A stretch of 64,000 nt of DNA from Laspinema sp963821735. GTDB taxonomy: Bacteria > Cyanobacteriota > Cyanobacteriia > Cyanobacteriales > Laspinemataceae. Location of the stretch: NCBI GenBank assembly GCA_963821735.1, contig CAWGFK010000070.1, positions 248,001-312,000 on the forward strand. Direction: 5' to 3'. This document shows, piece by piece, positions 40,937 to 50,845 of this stretch. Positions within the stretch are counted from its first letter, which is position 1; each line of letters opens with the position of its first letter. Under the pieces are notes generated by a model, which did no database searches, was not told where the DNA came from, and was given only the letters and a program-made list of their open reading frames with translations. The position numbers were made by a program, and so were the translations under genes.

Positions 40937-43900
40937 TTAGGGGTGAGGCTGAACTGGGACAGTCCGCAGACGGACCGTAAAAGTGGATCCCACTCCCACT
41001 TGACTGCTAACGGAGATTTCACCTCCCATCATCTCGCAGAATCGCTGAGAAATGGCTAATCCTAAACCTGTGCCGCCATACTTGCGCGTCGTAGAAGGGT
41101 CCGCTTGGGTAAAGGCGTTAAAAATTTGATTCATTTGTTCGGGACTCATGCCAATCCCGGTATCCGTCACCCGAAAGATAATACAGGGAGACAGAGGCCC
41201 CAAAGGGTCATCGTTGACCGAGGAAGCCGGAGTTGCCGGGGTAGAATCTGTCCCGATTCGGGTCCCCAGACTCCCCTAGGGAAGAATTTGGGGGGGTCTG
41301 GGGAATCCACCAGAGGCCCCGAGAAACTTCAAAGGTAATGGTGCCCTGGGTGGTGAATTTAGCGGCATTACTCAATAGGTTTAATAACACTTGTCGGATT
41401 TTTGTCAAGTCTGCATATAAGGTTCCGATATCAGGGGGACAGATTGATTCTAATGTATTGTTATTTTTTTGAATCAAGGGTTTAGCGGTAGCGATGACAT
41501 TATCAAGGAGAGTCTGGATCTCGAAGGTTTCTAAATAGAGTTCCATCTTACCCGCTTCGATTTTGGAAATGTCTAAAATATCGTTAATCAGAGCGAGTAA
41601 GTGTCTCCCGGCCACTTGGATTTTTTGCAAATCTGGGATGAATTCTTCAGAGCCTAAATCTTCGGATTCTTCGAGGAGAATTTCGCTGTAGCCGATAATG
41701 GCATTGAGGGGGGTTCGCAGTTCGTGGCTCATGTTGGCCAGAAAGGCACTTTTCGCTCGGTTGGCAGCTTCTGCGGAGGCTTTTGCTTCTTGCAATTGCT
41801 GGGAGACTTTCTTGCGATCGGTGATATCATTGAGGGTTCCAGAAAGGCCAATAATTGTGCCATCGGGAGAGAGTCTTAGCCTCGCATAAACATCCATCCA
41901 GCGGCGATCGCCGCTCTTGGTCAGATAACAGACCTCATGGCGGCAATAGTCACTCTGTCGCTGAACTAATTTTTGGAATTTTTGTTGAGTCTCCGGGTGA
42001 TTGTCGGGATGAATATAGTTTAAAAACGGCGTCCCGAGACTTTCTTCGATACTGTATCCGGAGATTTCGGTCCAAGCTGGGTTGAGGAAGGTCCAGCATC
42101 CATTGGGGTCGGTTTGAAAAATGACTTCTTGAACCGTATTCACCACGGACCGATATTTTTCTTCACTTTCTTGGAGAGAGGCGATTAATTGCAGTTTTTC
42201 CGTTTCGGACCGCTTGCGGGCAGTAATATCTCGGACGATCGCCAAGGCTTCCTGTTCTCCACTAGCCACCACCCGGCTTTCATAACTAAAAACCTCTTCG
42301 TTAATTATTAAGTCATATTCAAAAATTTCAATTTCATGACTTGATAAAGTTTTTTCCAACGCATCCATACAATGCGCCACAACTTCTTTGGATAATAATT
42401 CACTTAATTTTTTACCTAAAAATTGGCCGGTTAAGTTTCCAAAATCGATGCCTTTTACAGGCTTGAAGTCCAGAATCGTTTGTTTGCGATCGAAGCGAAA
42501 CATTAAATCAGGCATGGCATTGAGCAAGGCGCGATTTTTGGCTTCGCTTTTGCTCAATAACGACATGGCGTGTAACATTTGGAATTCTGAGCGCTTGCGA
42601 TCGCTAATGTCCTGCACCGAACCCAAAACCTTTTTCCTCGGTTCTTCCCCTTCATGAGCAACGGTTCGGGCGGAATCGCGCAACCAACAAATTTCACCGA
42701 ATTTGGTAAAAATTCGGTATTCCAATACTGCCCCCTGTTCGGCGAGCATTTCTCGCTGAAATTGCCGAAACTTGGGCAAATCCTCGGGATGAATCACCCA
42801 ATGCCAGCCGCCTTTTTGATTGATTTCTTCGCGGGTATAGCCAGTGATCCGTTTAAAGGATTCCGTGACCCATTCGGCGATCGGTTCACCGTCATCATTG
42901 AGGGTCATGGAATAGACAAAATCCGAAGCTAGTTCAGAAATGGCCCGATAGCGGGCTTCACTTTGGCGCAGGGCTTCTAACGATTTAGTGCGTTCAGTGA
43001 TATCGGTTAAGTAACCTTCGAGGGCAAATAATTCTCCGGTGACGGAAAAAATTCCCCGTCCTTGTTCCCAAATCCATTTAGTTTCTCCAGTGCGCGTGAT
43101 GATTCGGTAAGCGGATTCAAAGGGCTGTTGTTTTTTTAAACTAGATTGGACCTTTTCCCAGAGTTCTTCTTGATCGTCAGGATGGATGATTTGGGAAAAA
43201 GAAATCCGGCGATTATCGATGAGATCTTCGGGAGTATATCCGGTTAAAGCCATGCATCCATCACTGACAAATTCCATTGTCCAGTTGCGATCATTTTTAG
43301 AGCGATAAACCATGCCCGGAAGGTTGCTCATCAGGGTGGCCAGGGTGCGTTGATTTTCAGTCACCGTGGCAATCAGCAGTTTTTCTAGCTCTTGAGACCG
43401 CCTGCGATCGCTAATATCTCGCACGGCTACCACCCGGACTCCTTCTCCAGAATTTAAAATTTCTTTTCCCTGAATTTCCACGAAAAAAATCGTACCATCT
43501 TTTTTTAAAAACTCTATTTCATGAGGTTTTTCATCGGGAAATGCCATTAATTTTAAGGCTATTTTTTTAGAATAGGGAGTTAAAAAACGCAGAACATTTT
43601 TGCCAATCAGTTCTTCTTCCGAATAGCCACTCATGTTCATCAGGGCTTGATTGACATCGATAATTTTTCCTCGGATATGAATGATGATGCCTTCAAAGGT
43701 GGCTGCGGAGAGTCGGCGCAATCGGGCTTCGCTGTCTCGTAAAGCGGTTTCGGTTTGCACCTGCTGAGTAATTTCGCAAACCAAGGCAGCGACTCCGATG
43801 AGTTCACTGGACTGATTGACTAGAGGAAGGATATTCCATTCACAAGTGAGGGTTTTGCCGTCTCGGGTGCGATTTTCTACCCGCCAACGTTGTTGATCGC

Positions 43901-44483
43901 GGCGGGTTAAAAACTGGTTCCACTGGCGTTGGAAATCAGGCAGGGCATTTTCCGTAATGATTGTCGGGAGTAAAGGGGTGGCGATCGCTTCGGTGGCATG
44001 ATAGCCAAATAGGTTTTCCGCTGTAGAATTCCAGGTTTGAATTTCACCGTTGAGGTTCAATTCAATGACGGCGACTGGGAGATGATTCAGGTAAAATGCC
44101 AGTTGGTCTGTGCTGGGAGTTCCCGGGGAGGGGACGCCAAAGCTGTCGGTTTGGACGGGACTGAGGCGCAAAGAGGCGGGATGGGTTGTTTTTTGGGCAA
44201 TTTTTAATTGTCCCCAAGTCCACCCCATCCAGCCGAAGAAGAGGGGGTTGAGGTTTAGAATCCAGTGGAGTGGATTGGTAGTATGGACCTGGGCGATCGC
44301 CCGTAAAGACCAGTCCACCTCTCGAAGCCCAATATCCAGAATCCATGCAGTGACTGCGATCGTGCCACCCAAGAGGATTCCCACCAGGGTGTAAGCTTGA
44401 ATCAGCCTCCCCCGGTGATGTTGGGGGTTGGAGTTCACATCTGGATCGGGCTTCAAATTTTCGGCTGGTAAATTAATAGGCAT
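40937..44483 (-). pseudogene. Multi-PAS sensor histidine kinase, one apparent frameshift
   Basis: 1181 residues after removal of one G near 41260. Two membrane segments lie at the N-terminus (TLVGILLGGTIAVTAWILDI and LHWILNLNPLFFGWMGWTWG). Six PAS domains follow, then a HisKA phosphoacceptor (FLANMSHELRTPLNAIIGYS), the N box (RQVLLNLLSNAAKFT), G1 (VTDTGIGMSPEQ), F box and G2 (YGGTGLGLAISQRF). The correction turns GESGDPNRDRF into GESGTRIGTDSTPATPASS and joins smoothly to SPCIIFRVTDTGIGM. It probably senses several signals and may feed the REC-cyclase below it and the single-domain regulator above it, both on the same strand. Confidence 0.8.
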
Positions 44484-45234
44484 CTTGATGAGATCTCTTT
44501 GGCGAAGAGGGTGGGTTTGACTTGAACTGTCTTGTTTAGAGTTCCTCTCTTGTCATCAACGGAATATGATCCACTGCTTTCCTAACCGCTATTTTTGATT
44601 CCCGATACTATAGCAGTCCTAAATGATTTGTCACCTTATTTTCTCCCCTCTCCCGTTCTGGGCCGCCGACGGTTGGGGGCCGCCATCGTCTTCCACAACT
44701 GGTATAGGATTGCTATAGACGATCTCAAGGAAGTGAAGCGCTGACCTCAATTTCATACAATCGGCAGCCGTTAAATTTCCATTTATGATCGCAAAAATTT
44801 CTGCCCAAACCGGCAGGTAATTTGCATCATTAGTTCACCTCCTTTCCCTCTTTTGTTCTCGCCTTATTTCACGAATCATGGATATTGACTAAGATTAGGG
44901 TTGAGATTAACCAACAAATCAGGAAATCACCCAGACTGGCAAAGAGGGATGAATGAATCCTCGGGAAAAATCGAGGGTTTACGGAGGAGGGCGGCTGCCC
45001 TGTTATTCAGATCTCCTGATTTTAAGATTAACCCAGAATCCCCCTCCCTTAAAAATCCCCAGTTCGCGTCTGGAGAACTCAAAATCTTTAAAAATATCAC
45101 TCAAAATTTCTGTGGACTGATAGAAATCTCATTCATTACTGAAAAAGCGTGAAGAAATTGACCCCGTGGCGATCGCACCTCTGAAATTTTCCTCATCCAT
45201 TCTCCCCATTCAGCATCGGAGTGCAAGACGCATC
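44484..45234. other. Intergenic with a MITE-like element
   Basis: No supported gene in 750 bp. Contains the small inverted-repeat element at 44609-44717. A frame at 44901-45152 lacks motifs or a ribosome site. Confidence 0.5.
44609..44717. mobile_element. Small MITE-like element
   Basis: 109 bp bounded by TATAGCAGTCCTA and its near-complement TAGGATTGCTATA (12 of 13 match). No coding capacity. The terminal TATAGCARTCCTA is the kind of end seen in short IS-derived repeats of filamentous cyanobacteria. Confidence 0.55.
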
Positions 45235-45612
45235 CTAAACCGTCGGTTGCTTGGAAATATGTAACTGAATTTTTTCCAATAACCGAGGAAACTCCACGGG
45301 TTTGGTGTCATAATCATCGCATCCTGCCGCCAGACATTTCTCGCGATCGCCAGACATGGCATGAGCAGTTAATGCAATAATCGGGATCCACTGAGTATCC
45401 GGTGCCGCTTTAATCCGCCGGGTTGCTTCCCACCCATCCAGTACCGGCAAACTCATATCCATCAAAATCAAGTCAGGTGTTTCGGCATGAGCCATTGTGA
45501 CGCCTTGTCCGCCATCGACGGCTACGATGACCTCATAGCCACGACGCTTCAGACGACGCAATAGCATATCCCGATTCATCTCATTATCTTCTACCAACAG
45601 GATCTTATGCAT
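45235..45612 (-). CDS. Single-domain response regulator
   Basis: 125 residues consisting of a receiver domain only. Acidic pocket VEDNEMNRDM, phosphoacceptor Asp52 in LILMDMSLPVLDGWE, Thr/Ser switch in IIALTAHAMSGDRE, and conserved Lys in DDYDTKP. It resembles CheY-like regulators that pair with hybrid kinases. It lies upstream of, and on the same strand as, the six-PAS kinase, 750 bp away, so it is probably a separate transcript in the same pathway. Confidence 0.9.
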   Translation of the reverse strand: MHKILLVEDNEMNRDMLLRRLKRRGYEVIVAVDGGQGVTMAHAETPDLILMDMSLPVLDGWEATRRIKAAPDTQWIPIIALTAHAMSGDREKCLAAGCDDYDTKPVEFPRLLEKIQLHISKQPTV

Positions 45613-46102
45613 TGCTTTCGGGTTCCCTTTGCTCCCCTTACTGTATGCCTTCCTTAAGGCTTTGTAGCATAACGCTCATTTCCGCGCATCGATATTATTG
45701 CCCAGTTTCAACGCCAAGGTTGCTTTTTGGCGCGAATGGCTTAAAATCTGAGCGGGGTCACTCTGAATGCCCGGTTTGGCATGGAGCGTGTTGTTCTGTT
45801 CTCCCCCCGGCGATCGCCCCCCTAATTGGGGCAGAGATCTCCCGTCTAGGAGCCATTTTCTATCAACTTACAAACCTATCTCCCTCTGCAACAATATTGC
45901 CCAAGCTTGTTTTGCAGTCACAACGATCCGCTCCTCCTCCAGTGCCTTTCTTAATTTACTTTACTCGATCGCCACTCTTCCACAAGCCATAGAATTGAAC
46001 TAACTCAACCGTTCGATCCTCGGAACGCCTCCAGAACCCGCGAAGTTGTCCGGACCCGCATTCTCCCCCATCCCTCCCATCGATCCCGAGATCTATCGAT
46101 CT
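45613..46102. other. Intergenic upstream of the ABC transporter genes
   Basis: About 490 bp between divergent genes. Overlapping frames at 45612-46003 show no family motifs. It presumably carries both promoters. Confidence 0.45.
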
Positions 46103-46885
46103 ATGTCCTTACCCAACCCCCCTGTTAGCGATTCAGTTGTAGAATTTTGGGATGTCACCTTTCGGGTGAATCACCGCAATTTAGTCTCCAATTTGAATTT
46201 TAAAGTCAACCGTGGTGAAGCCTTAGTCTTGATCGGACGCAGTGGCAGCGGCAAAAGCACCACGATCGCCCTGATGGATGCGCTACGAATTCCCACCCAA
46301 GGCGAGGTCCTCGTTGAGGGCAAACCCACCACTCAATGGGACCCGATTCAGTTGCGGCGACGGATGGGCTATGTCATCCAGGACATTGGTTTATTTCCCC
46401 ATTTCACCGTGGCTAAAAATGTGGGTCTCGTCCCGTCACTTCAGGGATGGGACCGCGATCGCATCCAGAACCGCGTCACTGAACTCCTAGAACTCGTCGG
46501 GTTAGAACCCCAACATTTCCTCCACCGCTACCCTCACCAACTCTCCGGGGGTCAACGTCAGCGCATCGGCGTCGCCCGTGCCCTAGCAGCCGACCCCCCT
46601 GTCTTGCTCATGGATGAACCCTTTGGGGCCTTGGACCCCATTACCCGCCTGGAACTCCAACGGGAATTTAAACACCTGCAACAGCAACTCGGCAAAACCG
46701 TAATATTTGTCACCCATGACATTCACGAAGCGTTACGCTTGGCAACCCGCATCGGCTTGATGCAGGATGGCAAACTGGTCATGTTAGGCACTCCCACAGA
46801 ATTTTTGCACTCGGAACATCCCGAAGCTCAAGCCTTTATCCGCTGCCTCCCCCCTCCTTCCTTCGATGGAACTGCTGATTTTTAG
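46103..46885 (+). CDS. ABC transporter ATP-binding protein, glycine-betaine/osmoprotectant type
   Basis: 260 residues from the ATG at 46103; the frame extends to a TTG at 46046. Walker A GRSGSGKSTT, Q-loop VIQDIGLFPH, signature LSGGQRQRIGVARAL, Walker B VLLMDEPFGALDP and H-switch FVTHDIHEA are all intact. The PFGALDP and THDIHEAL patterns are those of OpuCA/ProV-type ATPases. There is no C-terminal CBS pair, so this is a short form. It is followed by the permease (131 bp) and the binding protein. Confidence 0.85.
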   Translation: MSLPNPPVSDSVVEFWDVTFRVNHRNLVSNLNFKVNRGEALVLIGRSGSGKSTTIALMDALRIPTQGEVLVEGKPTTQWDPIQLRRRMGYVIQDIGLFPHFTVAKNVGLVPSLQGWDRDRIQNRVTELLELVGLEPQHFLHRYPHQLSGGQRQRIGVARALAADPPVLLMDEPFGALDPITRLELQREFKHLQQQLGKTVIFVTHDIHEALRLATRIGLMQDGKLVMLGTPTEFLHSEHPEAQAFIRCLPPPSFDGTADF

Positions 46886-46900
46886 GCGTTTGCGGGGACA

Positions 46901-46968
46901 AGAAACCGGGTTTCTTGACAAAATCTGGGTTCTGGATTCACCCATCTTGGGCAGAAACCCGGTTTCTG
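46901..46968. repeat. Inverted repeats between ATPase and permease genes
   Basis: AGAAACCGGGTTTCT (46901-46915) and CAGAAACCCGGTTTCTG (46952-46968) are each palindromic and pair with one another. They can form hairpins inside the polycistronic RNA and might set the ratio of ATPase to permease. Confidence 0.5.
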
Positions 46969-47016
46969 ACCCATTGCGCTATTAATCCACCCTTGTCAAC
47001 TTTATCAGCCTGAATA

Positions 47017-47649
47017 ATGGATGAGTTTTTTCTGATTCGATATAGCGAAGAAATTTTACGTCGCAGTGGTGAACATTTATTTTTAGTGGCGATCGCCATT
47101 ACCATTGCCACCACCGTCGGAATTCCCCTCGGCATTCTCATCACCCGAAAACCCCAACTATCCTCGCCCATTCTGGGCATTGCCAATATCCTGCAAACGG
47201 TTCCCAGTTTAGCCCTCTTTGGCTTTTTAATTTCCGTACCCATCATTGGCGGAATTGGGGCAACTCCCGCCATCTTTGCCTTAACTTTATATGCCTTATT
47301 ACCGATTATTCGCAATACCTATACCGGCATTGTTGGGGTAGATCCAGCTATTCGTGAGGCGGGAAGGGGCATGGGGATGACCGATTGGCAATTGCTATCC
47401 CAAGTGGAGATTCCCTTGGCAATGGGGGTGATTTTGGCGGGGGTGCGAGTCTCGACGGCTATTTCTGTGGGAATGGCGACGATTGCAGCGGCGATCGGGG
47501 CCGGTGGATTGGGGGCGTTGATTTTTCAAGGGATTTCGATGGTGAACAATCAACTGATTTTAGCCGGGGCAGTTCCGGCAGCGGCGATCGCCTTAATTGC
47601 CGATGGGGCGATCGGTTGGCTTGAACATCAATTAACGGTCAAAAAATGA
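47017..47649 (+). CDS. ABC transporter permease, glycine-betaine/osmoprotectant type
   Basis: 210 residues with about six hydrophobic segments. The EAA loop reads IREAGRGMGMTDWQLLSQVE, followed by IPLAMGVILAGVRVSTAISV, as in OpuCB/OsmY-type permeases. FLISVPIIGGIGATPAIFAL and TVPSLALFGF are family signatures. The stop overlaps the next ATG by four bases (ATGA), so translation is coupled to the binding protein. Confidence 0.88.
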   Translation: MDEFFLIRYSEEILRRSGEHLFLVAIAITIATTVGIPLGILITRKPQLSSPILGIANILQTVPSLALFGFLISVPIIGGIGATPAIFALTLYALLPIIRNTYTGIVGVDPAIREAGRGMGMTDWQLLSQVEIPLAMGVILAGVRVSTAISVGMATIAAAIGAGGLGALIFQGISMVNNQLILAGAVPAAAIALIADGAIGWLEHQLTVKK

Positions 47650-48575
47650 ACGTCAAACCCGTTTTATTCTTAGCCCTTTGCACCCTCACTCTCGGAGTAG
47701 TCACCGGATGCCAAACGGACAAATCCCGCCCTAGCAGAAGGGCTGATATTGTGATTTGCTCTAAAAATTACACGGAGCAAAATATCCTCGGAGAACTCCT
47801 CGCCCAACAGATAGAATCCCAAACCAATTTAACCGTCGATCGCCAGTTAAATTTAGGCGGTACATTCCTCTGCCATGATGGCCTCAAAACCGGCCAAATT
47901 GATGCTTATGTTGAATATACCGGCACTGCTTTTACCGCCATTTTAAAAAATCCCCCCATCTCCGACGCGGAAACGGTTTACCAACAGGTCAAACAAGCCT
48001 ATCAAGACCAATTTAACTTAACCGTCATGCCTCCCTTGGGCTTTAATAATACCTTTGCCATCATGGTCCGAGGAGAAGATGCCCGGAATTTAAACTTAAA
48101 AACCATCTCCGATGCGGCGGAACATACCCCCCAATGGACAGCAGGATTTGGCTATGAATTTATGAGTCGAAAAGATGGCTTTCCCGGCTTGGCTGCCACC
48201 TATCAGTTAACTTTTGCTCGTCCTCCCGAAATCATGGATTTAGGATTAATGTATCGGGCCTTAGTTTATAAAAAAGTTGATTTAATTGCCGGAGATTCTA
48301 CCAATGGATTGATTGACCGATTGGAATTAGTTGTGTTAGAAGACGATAAGAATTATTTCCCCCCTTATCAAGCGGTTCCCATTGTTCGGACTGAAACCTT
48401 AGAAAAACATCCCGAGTTAGCAGCGGCAATTACCCAACTGGCCGGATTAATTTCTGAAGCCGAAATGCAACAAATGAACTATCAAGTGGATGGGGAATTT
48501 CGCCGCTATGAAGAAGTGGTGCGGGAATTTTTGGCTTCTAAACAGTCACCGGAATCCGGGAATGAATCAGAATAG
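47646..48575 (+). CDS. Glycine-betaine/choline-type ABC substrate-binding lipoprotein
   Basis: 309 residues. Lipoprotein signal LFLALCTLTLGVVTGC, with lipobox Cys near residue 22. The periplasmic fold starts with IVICSKNYTEQNILGELLAQ and contains GLKTGQIDAYVEYTGTAFTA and KKVDLIAGDSTNGLIDRL, typical of the OpuCC/ProX family that binds quaternary amines. Which osmolyte is bound cannot be decided. It is the last gene of a three-gene operon overlapping the permease by four bases. Confidence 0.88.
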   Translation: MNVKPVLFLALCTLTLGVVTGCQTDKSRPSRRADIVICSKNYTEQNILGELLAQQIESQTNLTVDRQLNLGGTFLCHDGLKTGQIDAYVEYTGTAFTAILKNPPISDAETVYQQVKQAYQDQFNLTVMPPLGFNNTFAIMVRGEDARNLNLKTISDAAEHTPQWTAGFGYEFMSRKDGFPGLAATYQLTFARPPEIMDLGLMYRALVYKKVDLIAGDSTNGLIDRLELVVLEDDKNYFPPYQAVPIVRTETLEKHPELAAAITQLAGLISEAEMQQMNYQVDGEFRRYEEVVREFLASKQSPESGNESE

Positions 48576-48606
48576 ACTGGGGAAATACTCAGGGGATCCG
48601 GTTTCC

Positions 48607-49944
48607 CTATTTTTGGAAAATCATATTTGGCATTCTCCCGATCCAAAATAAGCGAGTTGCAGTTAAACCCATCAAAATTGCACCTGTGAAAAAACAAGCA
48701 CTATATCCATAAGAAACTGCCATCATTCCGCCCACCAAACTGCCAACAATTGTGGCAATGCCTATTAGGGAATTATAGGAACCCATTGCGATCGCTTCCT
48801 GACCTTTGGGGGCAAGCTTGGCAACGATAGTGGTGCTAGAAATGCTAATTGCGGCCCAAGTTAAGCCAGTTAAGAGGTGCGCGATGCCAACAATGGGCAA
48901 ACTCAGGGGATGGACAGGCATCACCGCCACGAGGGAGAAAATCAGGAAAACCGCAACTCGGATGGCAGTTGCCCAAGCTTGTAGCTGAACCCCTTTGCGT
49001 TTTTGGACAAAACGGGCCATTGGTAGATAAAAGAACGCCTCGATCGCCGCTTTACCCATGCTGATCAGTAACACTTGGGTATTGGTTGCCCCTAAATGAC
49101 TGGTGAGAAAAATCGGAAAAGGGACAAAGACGACATTTACGGCAAAGAAAAAGATGGCTGCACAAGCATAGTAAAGCAGCAGGGGACGGGAGAGGTTGTG
49201 AATTAGGTTAACCGGCCAGGACGGATGCAGGATAAAATACAGCATTCGCGAGGAATAAAACATCGCCCGTCTTTCGATCACGGCTACAGAAAGCACGTCA
49301 TGTAAATCGGGCTGATATTGGCGCTGTTCTAAACTCTTGCGCGGTTCTTTTACCCATTTCCAGCAGAGAATCAAGCTGACTGTGGCGGCACCACTGGCTA
49401 AGAGTAACAGCGATCGCAGTCCCATACTCGTCCAATGGAGGGGAATGAAGGCTAACCAACTGGCCCCCAACAGGACGCCCCCGACAAAACTCCAGCCGGA
49501 AATCTGATAAAATCGTCCAAAAGCACTGGCCCAGCGGTCTTCTGGATTGCCATCGATGACTAGGGCGGAGGCAACTGGGGTAATGGCGGCCATGAGAAAT
49601 GCCCCTAGGGTAGAGAATATCATGACTTGCTCGATTCCCTGGGCGATCGCCGTGAGGGCGGTACAGAGGGCAAACCCGCAAAATCCCAGGATCAGGAAGG
49701 GACGGCGCAGTTTGAGGCGATCGGACAGGTTGCCCCAGACAATAAAGGCAATGACACCAGCGAGGGAAGTCAGGGAATGGACTCGTCCCACATCCGTAAC
49801 ACTGCCATTGACGCTTTGAACGATAAATAATGGCAGTAGGGTGATTAATAACGCTTCGCCTAATTTATACGGGACAAAGCTAAAAAACCAAAGCGGTACC
49901 GTGAGGCGCGATAACCGGAAGGGGTTGATCAAGGAAAGATTCAT
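48607..49944 (-). CDS. MFS transporter
   Basis: 445 residues from the preferred ATG at 49944 (MNLSLINPFRLSRLTVPLWF); the frame extends to 50007. Twelve hydrophobic segments are predicted. The MFS loop-2 motif is GNLSDRLKLRRPFLI, and the second-half repeat has MGKAAIEAFFYLPMARFVQK. It ends only 31 bp from the stop of the osmoprotectant binding protein, in convergent orientation. Substrate unknown. Confidence 0.85.
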   Translation of the reverse strand: MNLSLINPFRLSRLTVPLWFFSFVPYKLGEALLITLLPLFIVQSVNGSVTDVGRVHSLTSLAGVIAFIVWGNLSDRLKLRRPFLILGFCGFALCTALTAIAQGIEQVMIFSTLGAFLMAAITPVASALVIDGNPEDRWASAFGRFYQISGWSFVGGVLLGASWLAFIPLHWTSMGLRSLLLLASGAATVSLILCWKWVKEPRKSLEQRQYQPDLHDVLSVAVIERRAMFYSSRMLYFILHPSWPVNLIHNLSRPLLLYYACAAIFFFAVNVVFVPFPIFLTSHLGATNTQVLLISMGKAAIEAFFYLPMARFVQKRKGVQLQAWATAIRVAVFLIFSLVAVMPVHPLSLPIVGIAHLLTGLTWAAISISSTTIVAKLAPKGQEAIAMGSYNSLIGIATIVGSLVGGMMAVSYGYSACFFTGAILMGLTATRLFWIGRMPNMIFQK

Positions 49945-50242
49945 CGGGTCAGTATGGGTTGTAGGGGGACAAAAAAAAGAGCCAACTGCACTGCTGAAGA
50001 CTTGCAAAATAAAAATAAAATTGATACAGATTGACGCTGTTTACCCACTCTCATCTGACGCAGTTATTTTGCTCAAAGTGCCTGTTTACAAGGTCTCCGC
50101 AAAAATACGGAACCTTGAGGATCGCCTGTTTAATATTTTATTTGTTCTTAATACCTGCAATCTTCTTTCGCTTCCATCCGGGCCGATCGCCTCTTTCATT
50201 TTTGCCTGCAACTCCCATCGAGATGACTGCCACAAAAAAACT

Positions 50243-50494
50243 AGCCCTGTCAAGGTGTATTTGTAGGGGCGTATTGCATACGCCCTCTCATGTATGCAAT
50301 ACACCCCTACAAGAAACCAAGAAACAAGGATGAGGCGGGATTCCATTGACGGATAAAGAGGGCGTATGCAATACGCCCCTACAAAAAACAAGGATGAGGG
50401 GGGATTCCATTGACGGATAAAGAGGGCGTATGCAATACGCCCCTACAAGAAACTCCGGATGAGGCGGGATTCCATTTACCACCTTGACAGGGCT
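50243..50494. mobile_element. MITE-like element, long copy
   Basis: 252 bp with perfect 15-bp terminal inverted repeats AGCCCTGTCAAGGTG/CACCTTGACAGGGCT. Inside are repeated GGGCGTATGCAATACGCCCC blocks and two copies of a GATGAGG.GGGATTCCATTGACGG unit. The sequence GCCACAAAAAAAC flanks both sides (50229-50241 and 50495-50507), a likely 13-bp target-site duplication. It sits in the T-tract of the petL terminator. Confidence 0.75.
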
Positions 50495-50500
50495 GCCACA

Positions 50501-50522
50501 AAAAAACCCGCCTTAGCGGGTT
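50501..50522 (-). terminator. Intrinsic terminator of petL
   Basis: On the minus strand, AACCCGC-TAAG-GCGGGTT is followed by a run of seven T (TTTTTTT), a classical Rho-independent terminator about 130 bp after the petL stop. A second hairpin, AGCCCGC/GCGGGCT at 50601-50618, lies closer to petL. Confidence 0.75.
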
Positions 50523-50655
50523 GGATGAGCTTTTGTAATAAAAACCCGCAGGCTGTTCGCGGAGCGTTCCGTCAGGAAAGCCCGGAGGCTATACGGACAA
50601 AGCCCGCCTGCGCGGGCTAATACAGAAAACTGACTTTTGGCAACCGGATTGGGGA

Positions 50656-50751
50656 TTAGATCAGTTTGACGGCACGCAATCCAAACATGATCACAACTGC
50701 ACTGACGAAGGCTCCACCGACAATCAAAGCGTAAGCAAGGATTCCAGACAT
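50656..50751 (-). CDS. petL: Cytochrome b6f complex subunit PetL
   Basis: 31 residues: MSGILAYALIVGGAFVSAVV, then IMFGLRAVKLI. A single transmembrane helix ending in GLR.VKLI is characteristic of PetL, a small subunit at the edge of the cytochrome b6f dimer. The ATG at 50751 has GGAG about ten bases upstream; a longer frame to 50868 is not convincing. Divergent from aroB, with a shared 94-bp control region. Confidence 0.75.
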   Translation of the reverse strand: MSGILAYALIVGGAFVSAVVIMFGLRAVKLI

Positions 50752-50845
50752 TGAGAAGTATCTCCATTTAAAATCGTTACCCACCATTGAATCATGGCTT
50801 GCGATACAATACAGCCCTCTAGGTTTAGTGAATGGGTTGTTTACC

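Larger units (their letters stand above)
50008..50655. other. Intergenic with MITE-like element and petL terminator
   Basis: Between the MFS gene and petL, both on the minus strand. It holds the element at 50243-50494, the petL terminator hairpins, and a T-rich leader before the MFS gene. No ORF is supported. Confidence 0.6.

Noticed and set aside
45612..46003. Overlapping ORFs before the ABC transporter
   Set aside because: Two overlapping frames of similar length compete, neither has a family match or ribosome site, and the region should hold divergent promoters.
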